A DNA stretch of 64,000 nucleotides from Ruegeria meonggei (GTDB lineage Bacteria; Pseudomonadota; Alphaproteobacteria; Rhodobacterales; Rhodobacteraceae), in assembly GCF_900172215.1 (NCBI RefSeq), contig NZ_FWFP01000005.1:339938-403937 (forward strand), given 5' to 3'. Position numbers and translations under genes: made by a program. Shown here piece after piece: positions 1 through 11,050 of this stretch; positions within the stretch are counted from its first letter, which is position 1, and the number at the start of each line of letters is the position of its first letter. The notes under the pieces were generated by a model. The model worked only from the letters and a program-made list of their open reading frames with translations, did not search any database and was not told where the DNA came from.

Positions 1-990
1 AACCGTAGCCCAAGCGTAGGTTGCCGCCAGCAATAAGATAACGCTACCCCACAGGATCAAAACCGTAGGTTGATCGGCCAACCAAACCCCCCATTCTTGT
101 GTCCCTCCGCGATAGTCAAGCGGTCCGCCGGAGTGCATTATCACGAATGGAGGGTAGCAAATCAAAGCTGCAACCCAACCAGATAGAAACGGGTTTGCAG
201 ATCTGATGTGCGAGTCGAGAACTTTGAATGTGCAAACATACCCGATGGTCCCGATACACACATCCACAAGAAACGAAACTTGGACAAGATACAGAATGAT
301 CAGAACCGGCTCACCAAATACCCGATCCAAGTTGGAATTGACCACTGAGTGCACAATCATCGGCAGGATCGAGACCATAAACGCGAGAAAGAACCCTTTG
401 ACCAGCCACGCCCTGCAATGGTCCTTAACATATGTCATATCCACGGCAGAAAACTGAAAAGTAACAAACTTCCCAAAATGCCAAAGCTCGTCACGCGGCT
501 CGATCATGTGCCGGGTTGTGAAGGCGATGTACACGGGTGAAAACACCCATAGAAAAGGAAATACAAGTGCCGTCAGAGCCCGGACAATTTGATACTTGGA
601 TGTGTCATAAGTTGGGATAATCTGGTAGGCTAGCGCGATGACAAAAAGAGTTGCCCCAAGGCCCAAAGTTTTGGTGATCGTAATCGAAGCTACTTCAGAT
701 CGTTGGCGATTCAGTCCGTAATCCAAGCCGGTGGACGATCTCAAATGGGCTTTATCCAACAGTATTGTCGATGCAATCATTGGGATTGCGGCCCCGGACA
801 TTAGCAGAAAAATGGACTGAGGCAGCGTTGTGTCGAAATAGATGGCAGCGGTAATTGCACCGAATAGTGCAACTACGCCAATTAGCCCGGTCACCTCGCT
901 TACGGCAGACGCGGGGCGCGTTGATGGCGCCGAATCAGTGCCAAGTTCGGATTGTCCGGCATTGTAGTCGGTTCGAACCGCTGTACGCAT
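1..990 (-). CDS. Polytopic membrane protein, probable isoprenylcysteine methyltransferase family (3' end outside window)
   Basis: The minus strand is open from the ATG at 988-990 to the left edge: 330 codons without a stop. The product has about eight hydrophobic segments separated by short charged loops. The last visible part, ending in YAWATV, resembles as I recall it the region just before the C-terminal ICMT-type methyltransferase core, but that core lies outside the window, so the family is inference. The frame stays open upstream to a GTG at 1044-1042, which would add 18 residues; no start has a strong Shine-Dalgarno sequence. Base composition looks lower in GC than the following genes. 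Certain: a membrane protein. Uncertain: its reaction. Confidence 0.65.
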   Translation of the reverse strand, partial: MRTAVRTDYNAGQSELGTDSAPSTRPASAVSEVTGLIGVVALFGAITAAIYFDTTLPQSIFLLMSGAAIPMIASTILLDKAHLRSSTGLDYGLNRQRSEVASITITKTLGLGATLFVIALAYQIIPTYDTSKYQIVRALTALVFPFLWVFSPVYIAFTTRHMIEPRDELWHFGKFVTFQFSAVDMTYVKDHCRAWLVKGFFLAFMVSILPMIVHSVVNSNLDRVFGEPVLIILYLVQVSFLVDVCIGTIGYVCTFKVLDSHIRSANPFLSGWVAALICYPPFVIMHSGGPLDYRGGTQEWGVWLADQPTVLILWGSVILLLAATYAWATV

Positions 991-1117
991 TCTGCCTGCC
1001 TCATCACCAATCAAGCGGTATACTGCCAAGGGCTTTAAATACACTGCTGCTTGAGTATTGATTTTATTCGTTTAAACAGCATTCCTTTGAGTTTGCTGCC
1101 CTGGTTTTCTTACCTTA

Positions 1118-2029
1118 TTAACTCGCCCAGTCCATCAGACCTTTATTTGCAAAGGACTCGACCAAGAAATCTATGAATGCCCTCACCTTCGGTTGCGTAA
1201 ACCGGCCCGGCGGGTAGACAGCGTAAACGCCCTGTACCTCATCGGGCAGCGACGGCATCGCATCCACAACCTGCCCTGTTTTCAAGGCGTCGGCGTATAA
1301 GTAGCTGGGCAGATACGCGATCCCAAGACCTGATGTGGCCGCGTTCAGCAGCGATTGCCCGTCATTCACGCTCAGCCAGCCAGCAGTGCGGACCTGACGC
1401 TTTTCGCCAGAAGGCGCAGTCAGTTTCCAGACATTGCCAGACGACTGGCTGGAGTAATGCAGCAGCTTGTGTTCGTTCAGATCGTCGATCTTCTGCGGGC
1501 GCCCGAATTTCTCAATATAGCTAGGCGCGGCGACCATCCGTTTGACTGTATCGGTCAACTTGCGCGCGCGCAGGGTGCTGTCTTCCAGCTCACCAATGCG
1601 CACGGCAACGTCAAACCCTTCGGAAATCAGCTCAACATAGCGGTTGTTCAACACCATGTTCACAGTGATATCCGGATAGGCCGCCAGGAAATCGGACAGG
1701 ACCGGAGACAGGTGATTGACGCCAAAATCCGTTGCGACGCTGATCCGCAGCAGACCCGAAGGTGCTGATTGCATCGAGGTGACCAGCGCATCGGCTTCGC
1801 CTGCGTCATTCAGAACACGGCGCGCGCGGTCGTAGTAAGCCAGACCGATTTCGGTTGGAGAAACACGCCGGGTTGTTCTGTTAAGCAGCCGCGCACCCAA
1901 CCGCGCCTCAAGGCTCGATACGTGCTTTGACACGGCCGATTTGGAGATGCCCATTTTCTTGGCCGCATCGGTGAAGCCACCCTGGTCCACCACATTGGCA
2001 AAGGCTTCCATTTCGGTCAGTCGATCCAT
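1118..2029 (-). CDS. LysR-family transcriptional regulator
   Basis: 303 aa with the LysR layout: an N-terminal winged helix-turn-helix (about residues 18-40, AAKKMGISKSAVSKHVSSLE) and a periplasmic-binding-protein-like effector domain to the C-terminus. It is closest in style to the CrgA/AaeR-type LysR proteins common in Proteobacteria. The ATG at 2029 was chosen because MDRLTEMEAF is a typical LysR start and GAGGT lies just upstream; the frame is open further upstream but the extension is atypical. It is divergent from the DUF4399 gene at 2258 across about 230 bp, which is the most likely control region. Effector and targets cannot be read from the sequence. Confidence 0.9.
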   Translation of the reverse strand: MDRLTEMEAFANVVDQGGFTDAAKKMGISKSAVSKHVSSLEARLGARLLNRTTRRVSPTEIGLAYYDRARRVLNDAGEADALVTSMQSAPSGLLRISVATDFGVNHLSPVLSDFLAAYPDITVNMVLNNRYVELISEGFDVAVRIGELEDSTLRARKLTDTVKRMVAAPSYIEKFGRPQKIDDLNEHKLLHYSSQSSGNVWKLTAPSGEKRQVRTAGWLSVNDGQSLLNAATSGLGIAYLPSYLYADALKTGQVVDAMPSLPDEVQGVYAVYPPGRFTQPKVRAFIDFLVESFANKGLMDWAS

Positions 2030-2257
2030 TCTCGTACCTCGGGTATTTGATCTCAACCTGACTATGGCGACCAATCTGGGCGGAAACTGGGCGGACATGG
2101 GATAATATCAGGGATTTGAATTGGATCGTTTGCAGATGGGAAACGCCGAAACAATGGTTTCCAAGTTGGCCACAAGCCCGGCTGTGTTGGGAATTTCGGC
2201 TTTCCGGCGCAGATATGCTAGAAGGAGAATGGCAAATTTGTGACCACGGAGGAGATC

Positions 2258-2698
2258 ATGAGAGCCTTATTTTCCATTGCCACCTTATGCCTGTGCGCAA
2301 CGCTTGCACTGGCCGGGGGTGAGACGCTGTCTAACCCAGATGCGAAGGTCTATTTTGTAAAGCTCGCGGATGGGGATACCGTCCAATCGCCCGTGACCGT
2401 GGTATTTGGCCTCAGTGGTATGGGTGTGGCCCCTGCCGGGACCGAAAAAGAAAACACCGGTCACCATCATTTGCTGATCGATCGCCCGCCGATTGGACAG
2501 GGTGAAGATGGCGCGGATGAGCTGGCATATGGCCTGCCCGCAGACGACAATCATATGCATTTTGGTGGCGGCCAGACCGAGGTCACGCTGGAGTTGCCCT
2601 CTGGTGAACATACGCTGCAGCTGGTGCTGGGTGATGCCGGGCATGTGCCCCATGCCACTCCGATCGTGTCCGAAGTGATTACCATCACCGTAGAGTAA
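2258..2698 (+). CDS. DUF4399 secreted protein
   Basis: 146 aa. A signal peptide (MRALFSIATLCLCATLALA) precedes a compact domain containing KVYFVKLADGDTV, GHHHLLID and NHMHFGGGQTEV, which I recognise as DUF4399 (PF14347). The clustered histidines suggest metal binding, but no function is established. The start is the ATG at 2258, preceded by GGAGGAGATC; an upstream in-frame ATG at 2240 would bury this ribosome site and spoil the signal peptide. The gene converges on the MFS gene: the two stops are about 11 bp apart with a short AACCTG/CAGGTT dyad between them. Confidence 0.85.
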   Translation: MRALFSIATLCLCATLALAGGETLSNPDAKVYFVKLADGDTVQSPVTVVFGLSGMGVAPAGTEKENTGHHHLLIDRPPIGQGEDGADELAYGLPADDNHMHFGGGQTEVTLELPSGEHTLQLVLGDAGHVPHATPIVSEVITITVE

Positions 2699-2709
2699 CC
2701 TGCAGCTCA

Positions 2710-3993
2710 TCAGGTTGAGGTCTTTTGGTCCAGCGCGTCCGGTTTGCCGGGTGTGTCCACCAGTGTCAGGATCACGAAGATTGCCAAAAAACTGCCCAAC
2801 GCGATAACAATCACGGCCCAGGTGGCGCTGTTGGTATGAGCAAGCGCCGCCAACCCAATCGAAAATACGATGATCGCCAGGCGCGCTATGGTTTTGGAAA
2901 CAGCTTGGGCCGTGATTCGCTGGGCGGGCGGGGCGATGTCCATGAAATACAGCGTTCGCGCGCTGCCCAACCCGGTGACAGCGATCGTCGCAACAAATAG
3001 CGATGCAGCGTGCAGGTGAATAGTATGGTCCAGTCCTTTTGCGTGCAGAATGATCAGGCACAGGCCCGATATTGCCACCATCGCCGAGCTTGCAATCATA
3101 ACGCGCCGGGTGGAAACCTCATTCAGGGCGCGCCACATCGGAGCCGCCACCAACAGCGCTGCTGCAGATGATGCGACCAAAGCGGTCAGACCGCTGGTCG
3201 AACTGTGATGCGCCTCAGCCGCGATCAGGGCGAAAAATGGCACGGACAGCCCGGCCAGGACAAAGGCCAGCCGGACAAGGATGTATTTGCGAAACCATGC
3301 CTCGGACAAAAGAGTTGCGGCATTGCGCCAGAACTCAGGTGTTGAACGGACCGGGGCGAGCTTGCCTGCTGCGTTAGTCCCTTTGGTATTTTCGTGCAGG
3401 GAAATCACGACCAAGGCCGACAGGACAAAGCAGACGGCGCCAAACCCCACGACCAGACTGTGGCGGGTCAGGGCGGGGGCGTCCTGTGACAGCTGATGCA
3501 AGAGCAGAACAACCGCGATGGTTGCCGCCCCACCGATGGCCTTTTGCCAGTAACTCACACGCATGCGGTCTTGGGAGGGTAGATTGTCGCCCAGAAACTC
3601 CAGAATCATCAGGCTTTTGATCTCTTCCAGTATACCGATCACAAAGATTCCCACGACAAACGCCAACACGATTGTCGATTTGCCGCCATACAGAACCACC
3701 AGGACCACCGCGATGAAACAGGTGGCCATCATCAGATCCAGCTGCGCCAAAGCTGTTTTTTTGCGGGGTAGTCTGGCGATGGCTCCGGGGGCGAACAGGT
3801 CGGCCAGCGTACCTGCAGCATGGCGGATTGACACAAGCATCCCCGCCAAAAAGATCGGCAGTTCCATCGACACAGCCAGGAACGTCAGCGCGATGGGCGG
3901 GCTGGCCATTGACCAGGCCATGACCGACAATGCGCCTTGCCCAGTCATCAGCGGAACGTTGCGGTGATCAGATTGACGCGGGTGTTCCTCCAT
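2710..3993 (-). CDS. Major facilitator superfamily transporter
   Basis: 427 aa, hydrophobic throughout, with about 12 predicted membrane segments and a short polar middle loop, the usual MFS size and layout. Recognisable stretches are LAGMLVSIRHAAGTLADLF near the N-terminus and a glycine/alanine-rich second half. No substrate-specific motif was seen. It stands alone between convergent and same-strand neighbours, so context gives no substrate. Inner-membrane secondary transporter or efflux permease. Confidence 0.8.
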   Translation of the reverse strand: MEEHPRQSDHRNVPLMTGQGALSVMAWSMASPPIALTFLAVSMELPIFLAGMLVSIRHAAGTLADLFAPGAIARLPRKKTALAQLDLMMATCFIAVVLVVLYGGKSTIVLAFVVGIFVIGILEEIKSLMILEFLGDNLPSQDRMRVSYWQKAIGGAATIAVVLLLHQLSQDAPALTRHSLVVGFGAVCFVLSALVVISLHENTKGTNAAGKLAPVRSTPEFWRNAATLLSEAWFRKYILVRLAFVLAGLSVPFFALIAAEAHHSSTSGLTALVASSAAALLVAAPMWRALNEVSTRRVMIASSAMVAISGLCLIILHAKGLDHTIHLHAASLFVATIAVTGLGSARTLYFMDIAPPAQRITAQAVSKTIARLAIIVFSIGLAALAHTNSATWAVIVIALGSFLAIFVILTLVDTPGKPDALDQKTST

Positions 3994-4084
3994 CGCCTGA
4001 GTTCACGTCAGGAGCAGAGATTTGGCAAGGGTTCGGATGCGGCAAGAACAGGCGAGCAGCGATAACCGGCGCCCGGCGAGCGCC

Positions 4085-4474
4085 TTATGCGGCGCTGGGC
4101 AAAAGGAAAATGCCACGCGCCATGGTCGAATGCAGCCGATCTTGTGAATACCATTGTTCGAGGACGGTTTTGCGCATCACGTCGGGATTGTCCGATACAA
4201 AGCGATCAAAGCTCTCTGCCGGAGTCCGTGCCAGTCGTTCAGCAATCAAACTCATGAAGGCATATGTGATCGTCAGGTTGAACTTGTCCGGCGCGCCTGC
4301 ATTCTCCGCCAGTGCGCGAATGCCTTTGGCATATACAGCGGCGGCATCGATAAAGTCATATTTGAGCAACAGATCATATGCCACTTGCACATGTTCGCGG
4401 TGACCAAACATTGTGTTGTCAATCGCATGGGTTTCAAACGTTTGGGTGAGCCTGGAGACCTGTGGCGCGTTCAT
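4085..4474 (-). CDS. Conserved hypothetical protein with His-rich helical core
   Basis: 129 aa. The pattern (GHREHVQVAYDLL, then NLTITYAFMSLIAERL, then FVSDNPDVM and WYSQDRLHSTMARGIF) is that of an uncharacterised, mostly helical bacterial family I have seen before but cannot name. The paired histidines could bind a ligand or metal. The ATG at 4474 overlaps the stop of the upstream regulator by 4 bp (ATGA), so the two are almost certainly co-translated. The extended frame upstream of 4474 is not needed. Function unknown. Confidence 0.75.
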   Translation of the reverse strand: MNAPQVSRLTQTFETHAIDNTMFGHREHVQVAYDLLLKYDFIDAAAVYAKGIRALAENAGAPDKFNLTITYAFMSLIAERLARTPAESFDRFVSDNPDVMRKTVLEQWYSQDRLHSTMARGIFLLPSAA

Positions 4475-4722
4475 TCCTGATCCTCCTTGAATGTGTGGCT
4501 GTCCTCGGCAGTCCATTCCAGATCGTAAACACTTTTGAGCTGTTTGATTTTCGCCAGTGTCTCTTCCGAGAAGGGTGGCTTGTTCTCAAAGCTGTGCAGA
4601 GCGATGCCTTCGATCAGGTCACCGACGGAGATATCCAGCGACTCGGCCAGACCCTTCAGGACTTTGAGCAGGCGTTTTTCAATGCGAATACCCGTTTGGG
4701 CGCGTTCTATCTTTTTCGACAT
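4471..4722 (-). CDS. Small ribbon-helix-helix-like regulator
   Basis: 83 aa. The segment GIRIEKRLLKVLKGLAESLDISVGDLIEGIA looks like a ribbon-helix-helix (CopG/Arc type) DNA-binding fold. The C-terminus is acidic. It is the first gene of a two-gene operon, overlapping the next gene by 4 bp. The ATG at 4722 sits about 7 nt after a candidate -10 box, with no Shine-Dalgarno sequence, suggesting a leaderless message. A perfect 14-bp palindrome overlaps that promoter, as expected for an autorepressor. The RHH assignment is inference from pattern, not a database hit. Confidence 0.7.
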   Translation of the reverse strand: MSKKIERAQTGIRIEKRLLKVLKGLAESLDISVGDLIEGIALHSFENKPPFSEETLAKIKQLKSVYDLEWTAEDSHTFKEDQE

Positions 4723-4725
4723 GTT

Positions 4726-4758
4726 GGTACATATGTACCTAGATTTGTGAGTGGTCAA
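4726..4758 (-). promoter_or_regulatory. Candidate promoter with palindromic operator
   Basis: On the minus strand TTGACC (4758-4753), a 17-bp spacer and CATATG (4735-4730) form a promoter-like pair. A perfect 14-bp palindrome, GGTACATATGTACC (4726-4739), covers the -10 box. Transcription would begin near 4723, immediately before the ATG at 4722. Confidence 0.5.
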
Positions 4759-4768
4759 CAGGTGAAAG

Positions 4769-4798
4769 AAAAAAGCCGCCTCTTTCGAAGCGGCTTTT
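4769..4798 (-). terminator. Rho-independent terminator after fadH
   Basis: Perfect 9-bp stem, AAAAGCCGC (4771-4779) with GCGGCTTTT (4790-4798), loop 10 nt. Read on the minus strand it is followed by TTTTTTCTTT. It lies just downstream of the fadH stop and just upstream of the next promoter. Confidence 0.85.
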
Positions 4799-4824
4799 AC
4801 AGGTTTTGAAATACGGATCAGAGA

Positions 4825-6966
<2,142 letters not shown>

Positions 6967-6987
6967 TCAAAAAGGATGATGTCACGC

Positions 6988-7473
6988 ATGAACCCTGAAG
7001 AGATCGCCAAACTGCCCTATCGCCCTTGTGTCGGGCTGATGCTGTTGAATGCCGAAGGCAAGATTTTTGTGGGTCAGCGCAATGATCGCCACAAGGACGC
7101 TTGGCAGATGCCCCAGGGCGGCGTGGAAAACGGTGAAGACCCCCGCGATGCCGCCCTGCGCGAACTGTGGGAAGAAACCGGAGTGACTGCCGGTCTGGTC
7201 GAGATTATCGCCGAAACGCCCGGCTGGCTGCCCTATGACCTGCCCCATGATATTGTCCCGAAGATCTGGAAAGGCCGTTATCGCGGGCAGGAGCAGAAAT
7301 GGTATCTGCTGCGTTTTACCGGTCGTGACGATCAGATCAATATCGCCACCGACCATCCGGAATTCACCCGTTGGAAATGGCAAGCACCTGATCGGCTGGT
7401 GCATGAAATCGTCCCCTTCAAACGGGCGGTTTATGAACAGGTCGTTGCGGCGTTTGCCTTGCATTTGGGCTGA
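6988..7473 (+). CDS. rppH: RNA pyrophosphohydrolase RppH (Nudix)
   Basis: 161 aa. RppH removes pyrophosphate from the 5' end of mRNA and so triggers decay. The start region ([22 protein letters not shown]) and the Nudix box ([23 protein letters not shown], about residues 40-62) fit RppH/alphaproteobacterial IalA-type proteins, as do the PQGG and WYLLRF motifs. Three close ATGs (6976, 6979, 6988) follow the AAAGG at 6971-6975; I prefer 6988 because the protein then begins [13 protein letters not shown] as relatives do, although the ribosome-site spacing is long (12 nt). Confidence 0.9.
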   Translation: MNPEEIAKLPYRPCVGLMLLNAEGKIFVGQRNDRHKDAWQMPQGGVENGEDPRDAALRELWEETGVTAGLVEIIAETPGWLPYDLPHDIVPKIWKGRYRGQEQKWYLLRFTGRDDQINIATDHPEFTRWKWQAPDRLVHEIVPFKRAVYEQVVAAFALHLG

Positions 7474-7569
7474 TCAAGACCCAGTGAAACCCATCGCCGC
7501 GGTGTCACGCGCGACACCCTGCACCTTGGGTGTCAGCTGGACCAGGCTCCCTTCTTTCCCAAGCGCACT

Positions 7570-8217
7570 ATGATCCCGACAACATACCCAAGCCCTGATC
7601 CACACCACCGCCACGCTGATATGGTCGTCCATGCCATCGGGTTGATTCTGATCCTGATTGCAGGCGGTGTGTTACTCTACAAGTCGTACCTCACCCTTGA
7701 GGGCGGAATGTTCTATGCGGTTCTGATTTATGTGTGCTGCGCGCTGGCCTCAAATCTGGCCTCCTGCTTTTACCACTTTTCCCCCTGGCATAAGCGTCGC
7801 ACCTTGCTGCGCCGCATTGACCACGCGGCGATCTATCCCAGCATCTGCGGTACGTTCACGCCGTTCTTCATGTTTGCGGGGACCACGTGGACCATGATCC
7901 TGCTGTGGGTCTGCTGGGGCCTGACCGCCGTAGCCGTCTGGAACAAAATCGTAAACCCCACGGTCAAGTCGCGCTGGTCGACGGCATCCTATCTTGGGCT
8001 GGGGGCACTGGGGCTAAGTGCCATACCTGATCTTACCAACGTGCCCGTCAACGTCCTGTGGTTCATCCTGGCCGGCGCCGCAAGCTATGTCGCGGGAACT
8101 GTTTTTTACGCCCGAAAAGGAATGCCGTTCAGATATGCCATTTGGCACAGTTTTGTGAATTTCGGCGGGATTTTCATGTTTGCAGGCATCTGGATCGCCC
8201 TGTTCGGAACGGGCTAG
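7570..8217 (+). CDS. Hemolysin III family membrane protein (TrhA/YqfA type)
   Basis: 215 aa with about seven membrane segments. The family's conserved polar residues are visible: SCFYHFSPWH in the second segment region, RRIDHAAIY, and YAIWHSFVNFGG near the end. These are the Ser/His/Asp residues shared with the PAQR/alkaline-ceramidase fold. The molecular role of bacterial members is unsettled (membrane homeostasis has been proposed). The ATG at 7570 has no clear ribosome site; an internal ATG at 7621 is the alternative but would lose little conserved sequence. Confidence 0.85.
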   Translation: MIPTTYPSPDPHHRHADMVVHAIGLILILIAGGVLLYKSYLTLEGGMFYAVLIYVCCALASNLASCFYHFSPWHKRRTLLRRIDHAAIYPSICGTFTPFFMFAGTTWTMILLWVCWGLTAVAVWNKIVNPTVKSRWSTASYLGLGALGLSAIPDLTNVPVNVLWFILAGAASYVAGTVFYARKGMPFRYAIWHSFVNFGGIFMFAGIWIALFGTG

Positions 8218-8224
8218 AACAAGA

Positions 8225-8241
8225 GAGGGTTCGCAACCCTC
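8225..8241. terminator. Short intergenic hairpin
   Basis: GAGGGTT (8225-8231), loop CGC, AACCCTC (8235-8241): a perfect 7-bp stem between the convergent hemolysin III and kinase genes. No T-run follows on either strand, so it may only slow transcription or protect the 3' end. Confidence 0.5.
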
Positions 8242-8274
8242 CCCAATACACCGAAGCTTACCCCTGATCGGGGA

Positions 8275-9264
8275 TCACAGCAGTCCTTCGACCGTGAGCA
8301 ACTCGATCATGTTTGCCTCCGGGCGCGGGCCGATGTGGCTGATGACTTCGCGGGCGCAGACATTGCCGATGCGGGCGCAGGTCTCATAGTCCCGACCGGT
8401 GGCCATGCCATAAAGGAACCCGGCGGCAAACTGATCGCCTGCGCCGGTGGCGTCCACCGGCACCACTTTTTCCACCGGCACGTCGGTGCGCTGGCCATCG
8501 TGCAGAACCGTCACCCCGTCGCCCGAGCGGGTACACACAACCAGAGGACAAATCTCAGCCGTTTTGGCCAGAGCGGCCTCAAGATCGTCGGTTTCGAACA
8601 GGGATTTGATCTCGGCCTCGTTGCCGATCACGAAATCCAGCTCATTCTCGATCAGCAAAAGGAAATCTGTCCGGTGACGTTCGACACAGAACGGGTCGGA
8701 AATGGCGATGCCGGTCTTGCCGCCACCCTTGTGGCAATCGCGCGCAGCCTCAAGAAAGGCGGCTTTGCCCTTTTCCTTGTCGAACAGATAGCCCTCAAGA
8801 AACATGATCTGGCTGCTGCCGGCCACGTCGCTGGCCACGTCCTTAGATGAAAGTTCCGATGAAATCCCCAGATAGGTATTCATCGACCGTTCGCCATCGG
8901 GCGAGACAAAGATCATCGAGCGTGAGGTCGGCAGCTCTCCGCCCGGTACCGGCGGATTGACGAAATCAACGCCGTCCTCATTCATCGCATCGGCATAGAA
9001 CCGACCCAACGCATCGTCATGCACGCGTCCGATAAAGGCCGATTCCAGCCCCAGCGCACCCGCCCCGGCAATGGTGTTGGCAACCGAGCCGCCCGGTGTT
9101 TGCACCCGGCCTTCCATGGCACCATACAGAACCTCACCTCGATCTTTTTCGATCAACTGCATAATGCCTTTTTCGATGCCCATCAGTTCCAGGAAGCTGT
9201 CATCGGCTTGCGAGATCACATCAACAACGGCATTTCCGATGCCGACAAGCTGGTAAGTTTTCAT
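8275..9264 (-). CDS. PfkB-family carbohydrate/nucleoside kinase (adenosine kinase-like)
   Basis: 329 aa. The PfkB fold is shown by GGSVANTIAGAGALG near residue 60-75 and the C-terminal ATP/catalytic signature DATGAGDQFAAGFLYG (about residue 270). Family members of this length annotated in relatives are adenosine kinase-like; sequence alone does not settle the substrate. The ATG at 9264 overlaps the stop of nth by 4 bp, so the two genes form one transcript. RBS-like bases lie inside the nth end. Confidence 0.9.
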   Translation of the reverse strand: MKTYQLVGIGNAVVDVISQADDSFLELMGIEKGIMQLIEKDRGEVLYGAMEGRVQTPGGSVANTIAGAGALGLESAFIGRVHDDALGRFYADAMNEDGVDFVNPPVPGGELPTSRSMIFVSPDGERSMNTYLGISSELSSKDVASDVAGSSQIMFLEGYLFDKEKGKAAFLEAARDCHKGGGKTGIAISDPFCVERHRTDFLLLIENELDFVIGNEAEIKSLFETDDLEAALAKTAEICPLVVCTRSGDGVTVLHDGQRTDVPVEKVVPVDATGAGDQFAAGFLYGMATGRDYETCARIGNVCAREVISHIGPRPEANMIELLTVEGLL

Positions 9265-9905
9265 AGATTCTTGTCCTCGAATTGGCACAGATCGCGGATG
9301 ATGCAGGTTCCGCACATCGGTTTGCGCGCTTTACAGTGATATCGACCGTGCAGGATCAGCCAATGATGGGCGTGCAGCTGAAAATCGGTTGGAATGTTGT
9401 CTTCGACGGCGCGTTCGACCGCGTCCACATGTTTGCCGGGGCAAATGCCGGTGCGATTGCCAACGCGAAAGATATGGGTGTCCACCGCCTGCGCGGGGTA
9501 GTGCCACCACATGTTCAGCACCACATTGGCCGTCTTGCGCCCGACGCCCGGCAGCGATTGCAGCGCGGCACGGGAATTGGGCACTTCGCCATCATACTCT
9601 TCGACCAGAATGCGGCTGAGTTTGATGACGTTTTTGGCTTTTTGCCGGAACAGGCCGATGGTCTTGATATGTTCGACCAGACCTTCTTCGCCCAGATCCA
9701 ACATCTTTTGTGGCGTGTCGACGATCTGAAACAATGCGCGGGTGGCTTTATTGACGCCCACATCTGTGGCTTGCGCTGACAGCGCCACGGCTACCACCAA
9801 AGTGTAGACGTTGACGTGATCCAGCTCGCCCTTGGGATCCGGATCGGCGGCCTGAAAACGCGTAAAGATCTCGCGGATCGTATGGTAATCGAGTTGCTTT
9901 GCCAT
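9261..9905 (-). CDS. nth: Endonuclease III (DNA glycosylase/AP lyase)
   Basis: 214 aa, typical length (E. coli 211). It removes oxidised pyrimidines and cleaves the abasic site. The helix-hairpin-helix LPGVGRKTANVVLN carries the catalytic lysine, and VDTHIFRVGNRTG carries the catalytic aspartate. The 4Fe-4S cluster cysteines are C-x6-C-x2-C-x5-C in CKARKPMCGTCIIRDLC. The frame is open 35 codons further upstream, but the ATG at 9905 gives a normal start (MAKQLDYHTI) with AAGG eight bases before it. It is transcribed with the kinase and lies divergent from the alkyltransferase gene, making a local DNA-repair pair. Confidence 0.97.
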   Translation of the reverse strand: MAKQLDYHTIREIFTRFQAADPDPKGELDHVNVYTLVVAVALSAQATDVGVNKATRALFQIVDTPQKMLDLGEEGLVEHIKTIGLFRQKAKNVIKLSRILVEEYDGEVPNSRAALQSLPGVGRKTANVVLNMWWHYPAQAVDTHIFRVGNRTGICPGKHVDAVERAVEDNIPTDFQLHAHHWLILHGRYHCKARKPMCGTCIIRDLCQFEDKNL

Positions 9906-10021
9906 CCGCGCCTTAATGCCGCCCGAGGGGCCGTGACACAAGCCCAAAGCCATTGCGCAAGTTCCGGGTCGCAGGGGCGTGACCGGCGCGCTATGGTTTT
10001 GGTCAGACAATGAGGTGCAAC

Positions 10022-10873
10022 ATGAACGTCCAGACCCCCGAAAGCGGATATCATTATAACGTCATGCGCCGCGCGATCGCGTTGATTGATCAAAGCGGTG
10101 AAGGCCTGAGCCTTGACGATCTGGCCCGTCAGATGGATATGAGCCCGGCCCATTTCCAGCGCCTGTTTTCGCGCTGGACCGGGGTGTCGCCAAAACGGTA
10201 TCAGCAATACCTGACATTGGGCCATGCCAAGGCCCTGCTGCATGATCGGTTCACGACGCTTGAGACTGCGCATAATGTGGGTCTGTCCGGCAGCGGCCGT
10301 CTGCACGACCTGTTTCTAAAGTGGGAATCCATGAGCCCCGGTGAATACGCCCGCAAAGGCGCCGGCCTGACCATCTATTGGGGGTGGTTCGAAAGCCCCT
10401 TTGGCCCGACACTGGTGATGGGCACGGACCGCGGGATATGCGGAATGGCCTTCGGCGCGGAAACCGGCGAGGAAGAAGCGATGGAGGATATGCTGTCGCG
10501 TTGGCCACAGGCTGCGTTTGTCGAAGATCCAATGCGCCTGCGGCCCTGGGCGCTCAGTGCTTTTGGGGCCGTCAGTGACCGGCTGAAACCAACGCCGATC
10601 TACTTGATAGGCTCACCCTTGCAGATCAAAGTGTGGGAGGCGCTGATGCATATCCCTTCGGGCCAGGTCACCACCTATTCCGAGATTGCGCAGCGGGTTG
10701 GATCACCTCAGGCCGTGCGGGCCGTGGGAACGGCCGTGGGGCGCAATCCTGTCAGCTGGTTGATTCCGTGCCACCGGGCGTTGCGGAAATCCGGGGGTCT
10801 TGGTGGTTACCATTGGGGTCTGCCGGTCAAACGCGCGATGCTGGCCTATGAGGCCGCGCAAGCGGACGCCTGA
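10022..10873 (+). CDS. AraC-type HTH / methylated-DNA-protein cysteine methyltransferase fusion (Ada-like)
   Basis: 283 aa. The N-terminal third is an AraC-type double helix-turn-helix (LSLDDLARQMDMSPAHFQRLFSRWTGVSPKRY). The C-terminal half is an O6-alkylguanine transferase with the suicide-cysteine motif LIPCHRAL (about residue 250) and the DNA-binding VTTYSEIAQRVGSPQAVRAVG. The N-terminal zinc/phosphotriester domain of E. coli Ada, with its methyl-accepting cysteine, is absent, so it can repair alkylguanine but should not sense methylphosphotriesters in the classical way. Start: ATG at 10022 with GAGGTG upstream. It is divergent from nth. Confidence 0.92.
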   Translation: MNVQTPESGYHYNVMRRAIALIDQSGEGLSLDDLARQMDMSPAHFQRLFSRWTGVSPKRYQQYLTLGHAKALLHDRFTTLETAHNVGLSGSGRLHDLFLKWESMSPGEYARKGAGLTIYWGWFESPFGPTLVMGTDRGICGMAFGAETGEEEAMEDMLSRWPQAAFVEDPMRLRPWALSAFGAVSDRLKPTPIYLIGSPLQIKVWEALMHIPSGQVTTYSEIAQRVGSPQAVRAVGTAVGRNPVSWLIPCHRALRKSGGLGGYHWGLPVKRAMLAYEAAQADA

Positions 10874-11050
10874 TTGACAGGCCGCGCATTGGGTGCCAAA
10901 AGCGCCCTCAGGTTCGGGTTACCTGCCGTTCGCGGCCCTCAGGCTTTGGTGAAACCCGGTTTGTGAACATCTGTTGCCCTTTCCAGGCGCGCGGATGGCA
11001 ATGCGAACACCGTCCTGATTTCGCGCCCGTTCAAGGAAACGAGGCAAGGC

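Noticed and set aside
206..540. Small plus-strand frames in the first kilobase
   Set aside because: The minus strand carries a continuous membrane protein over the whole stretch.
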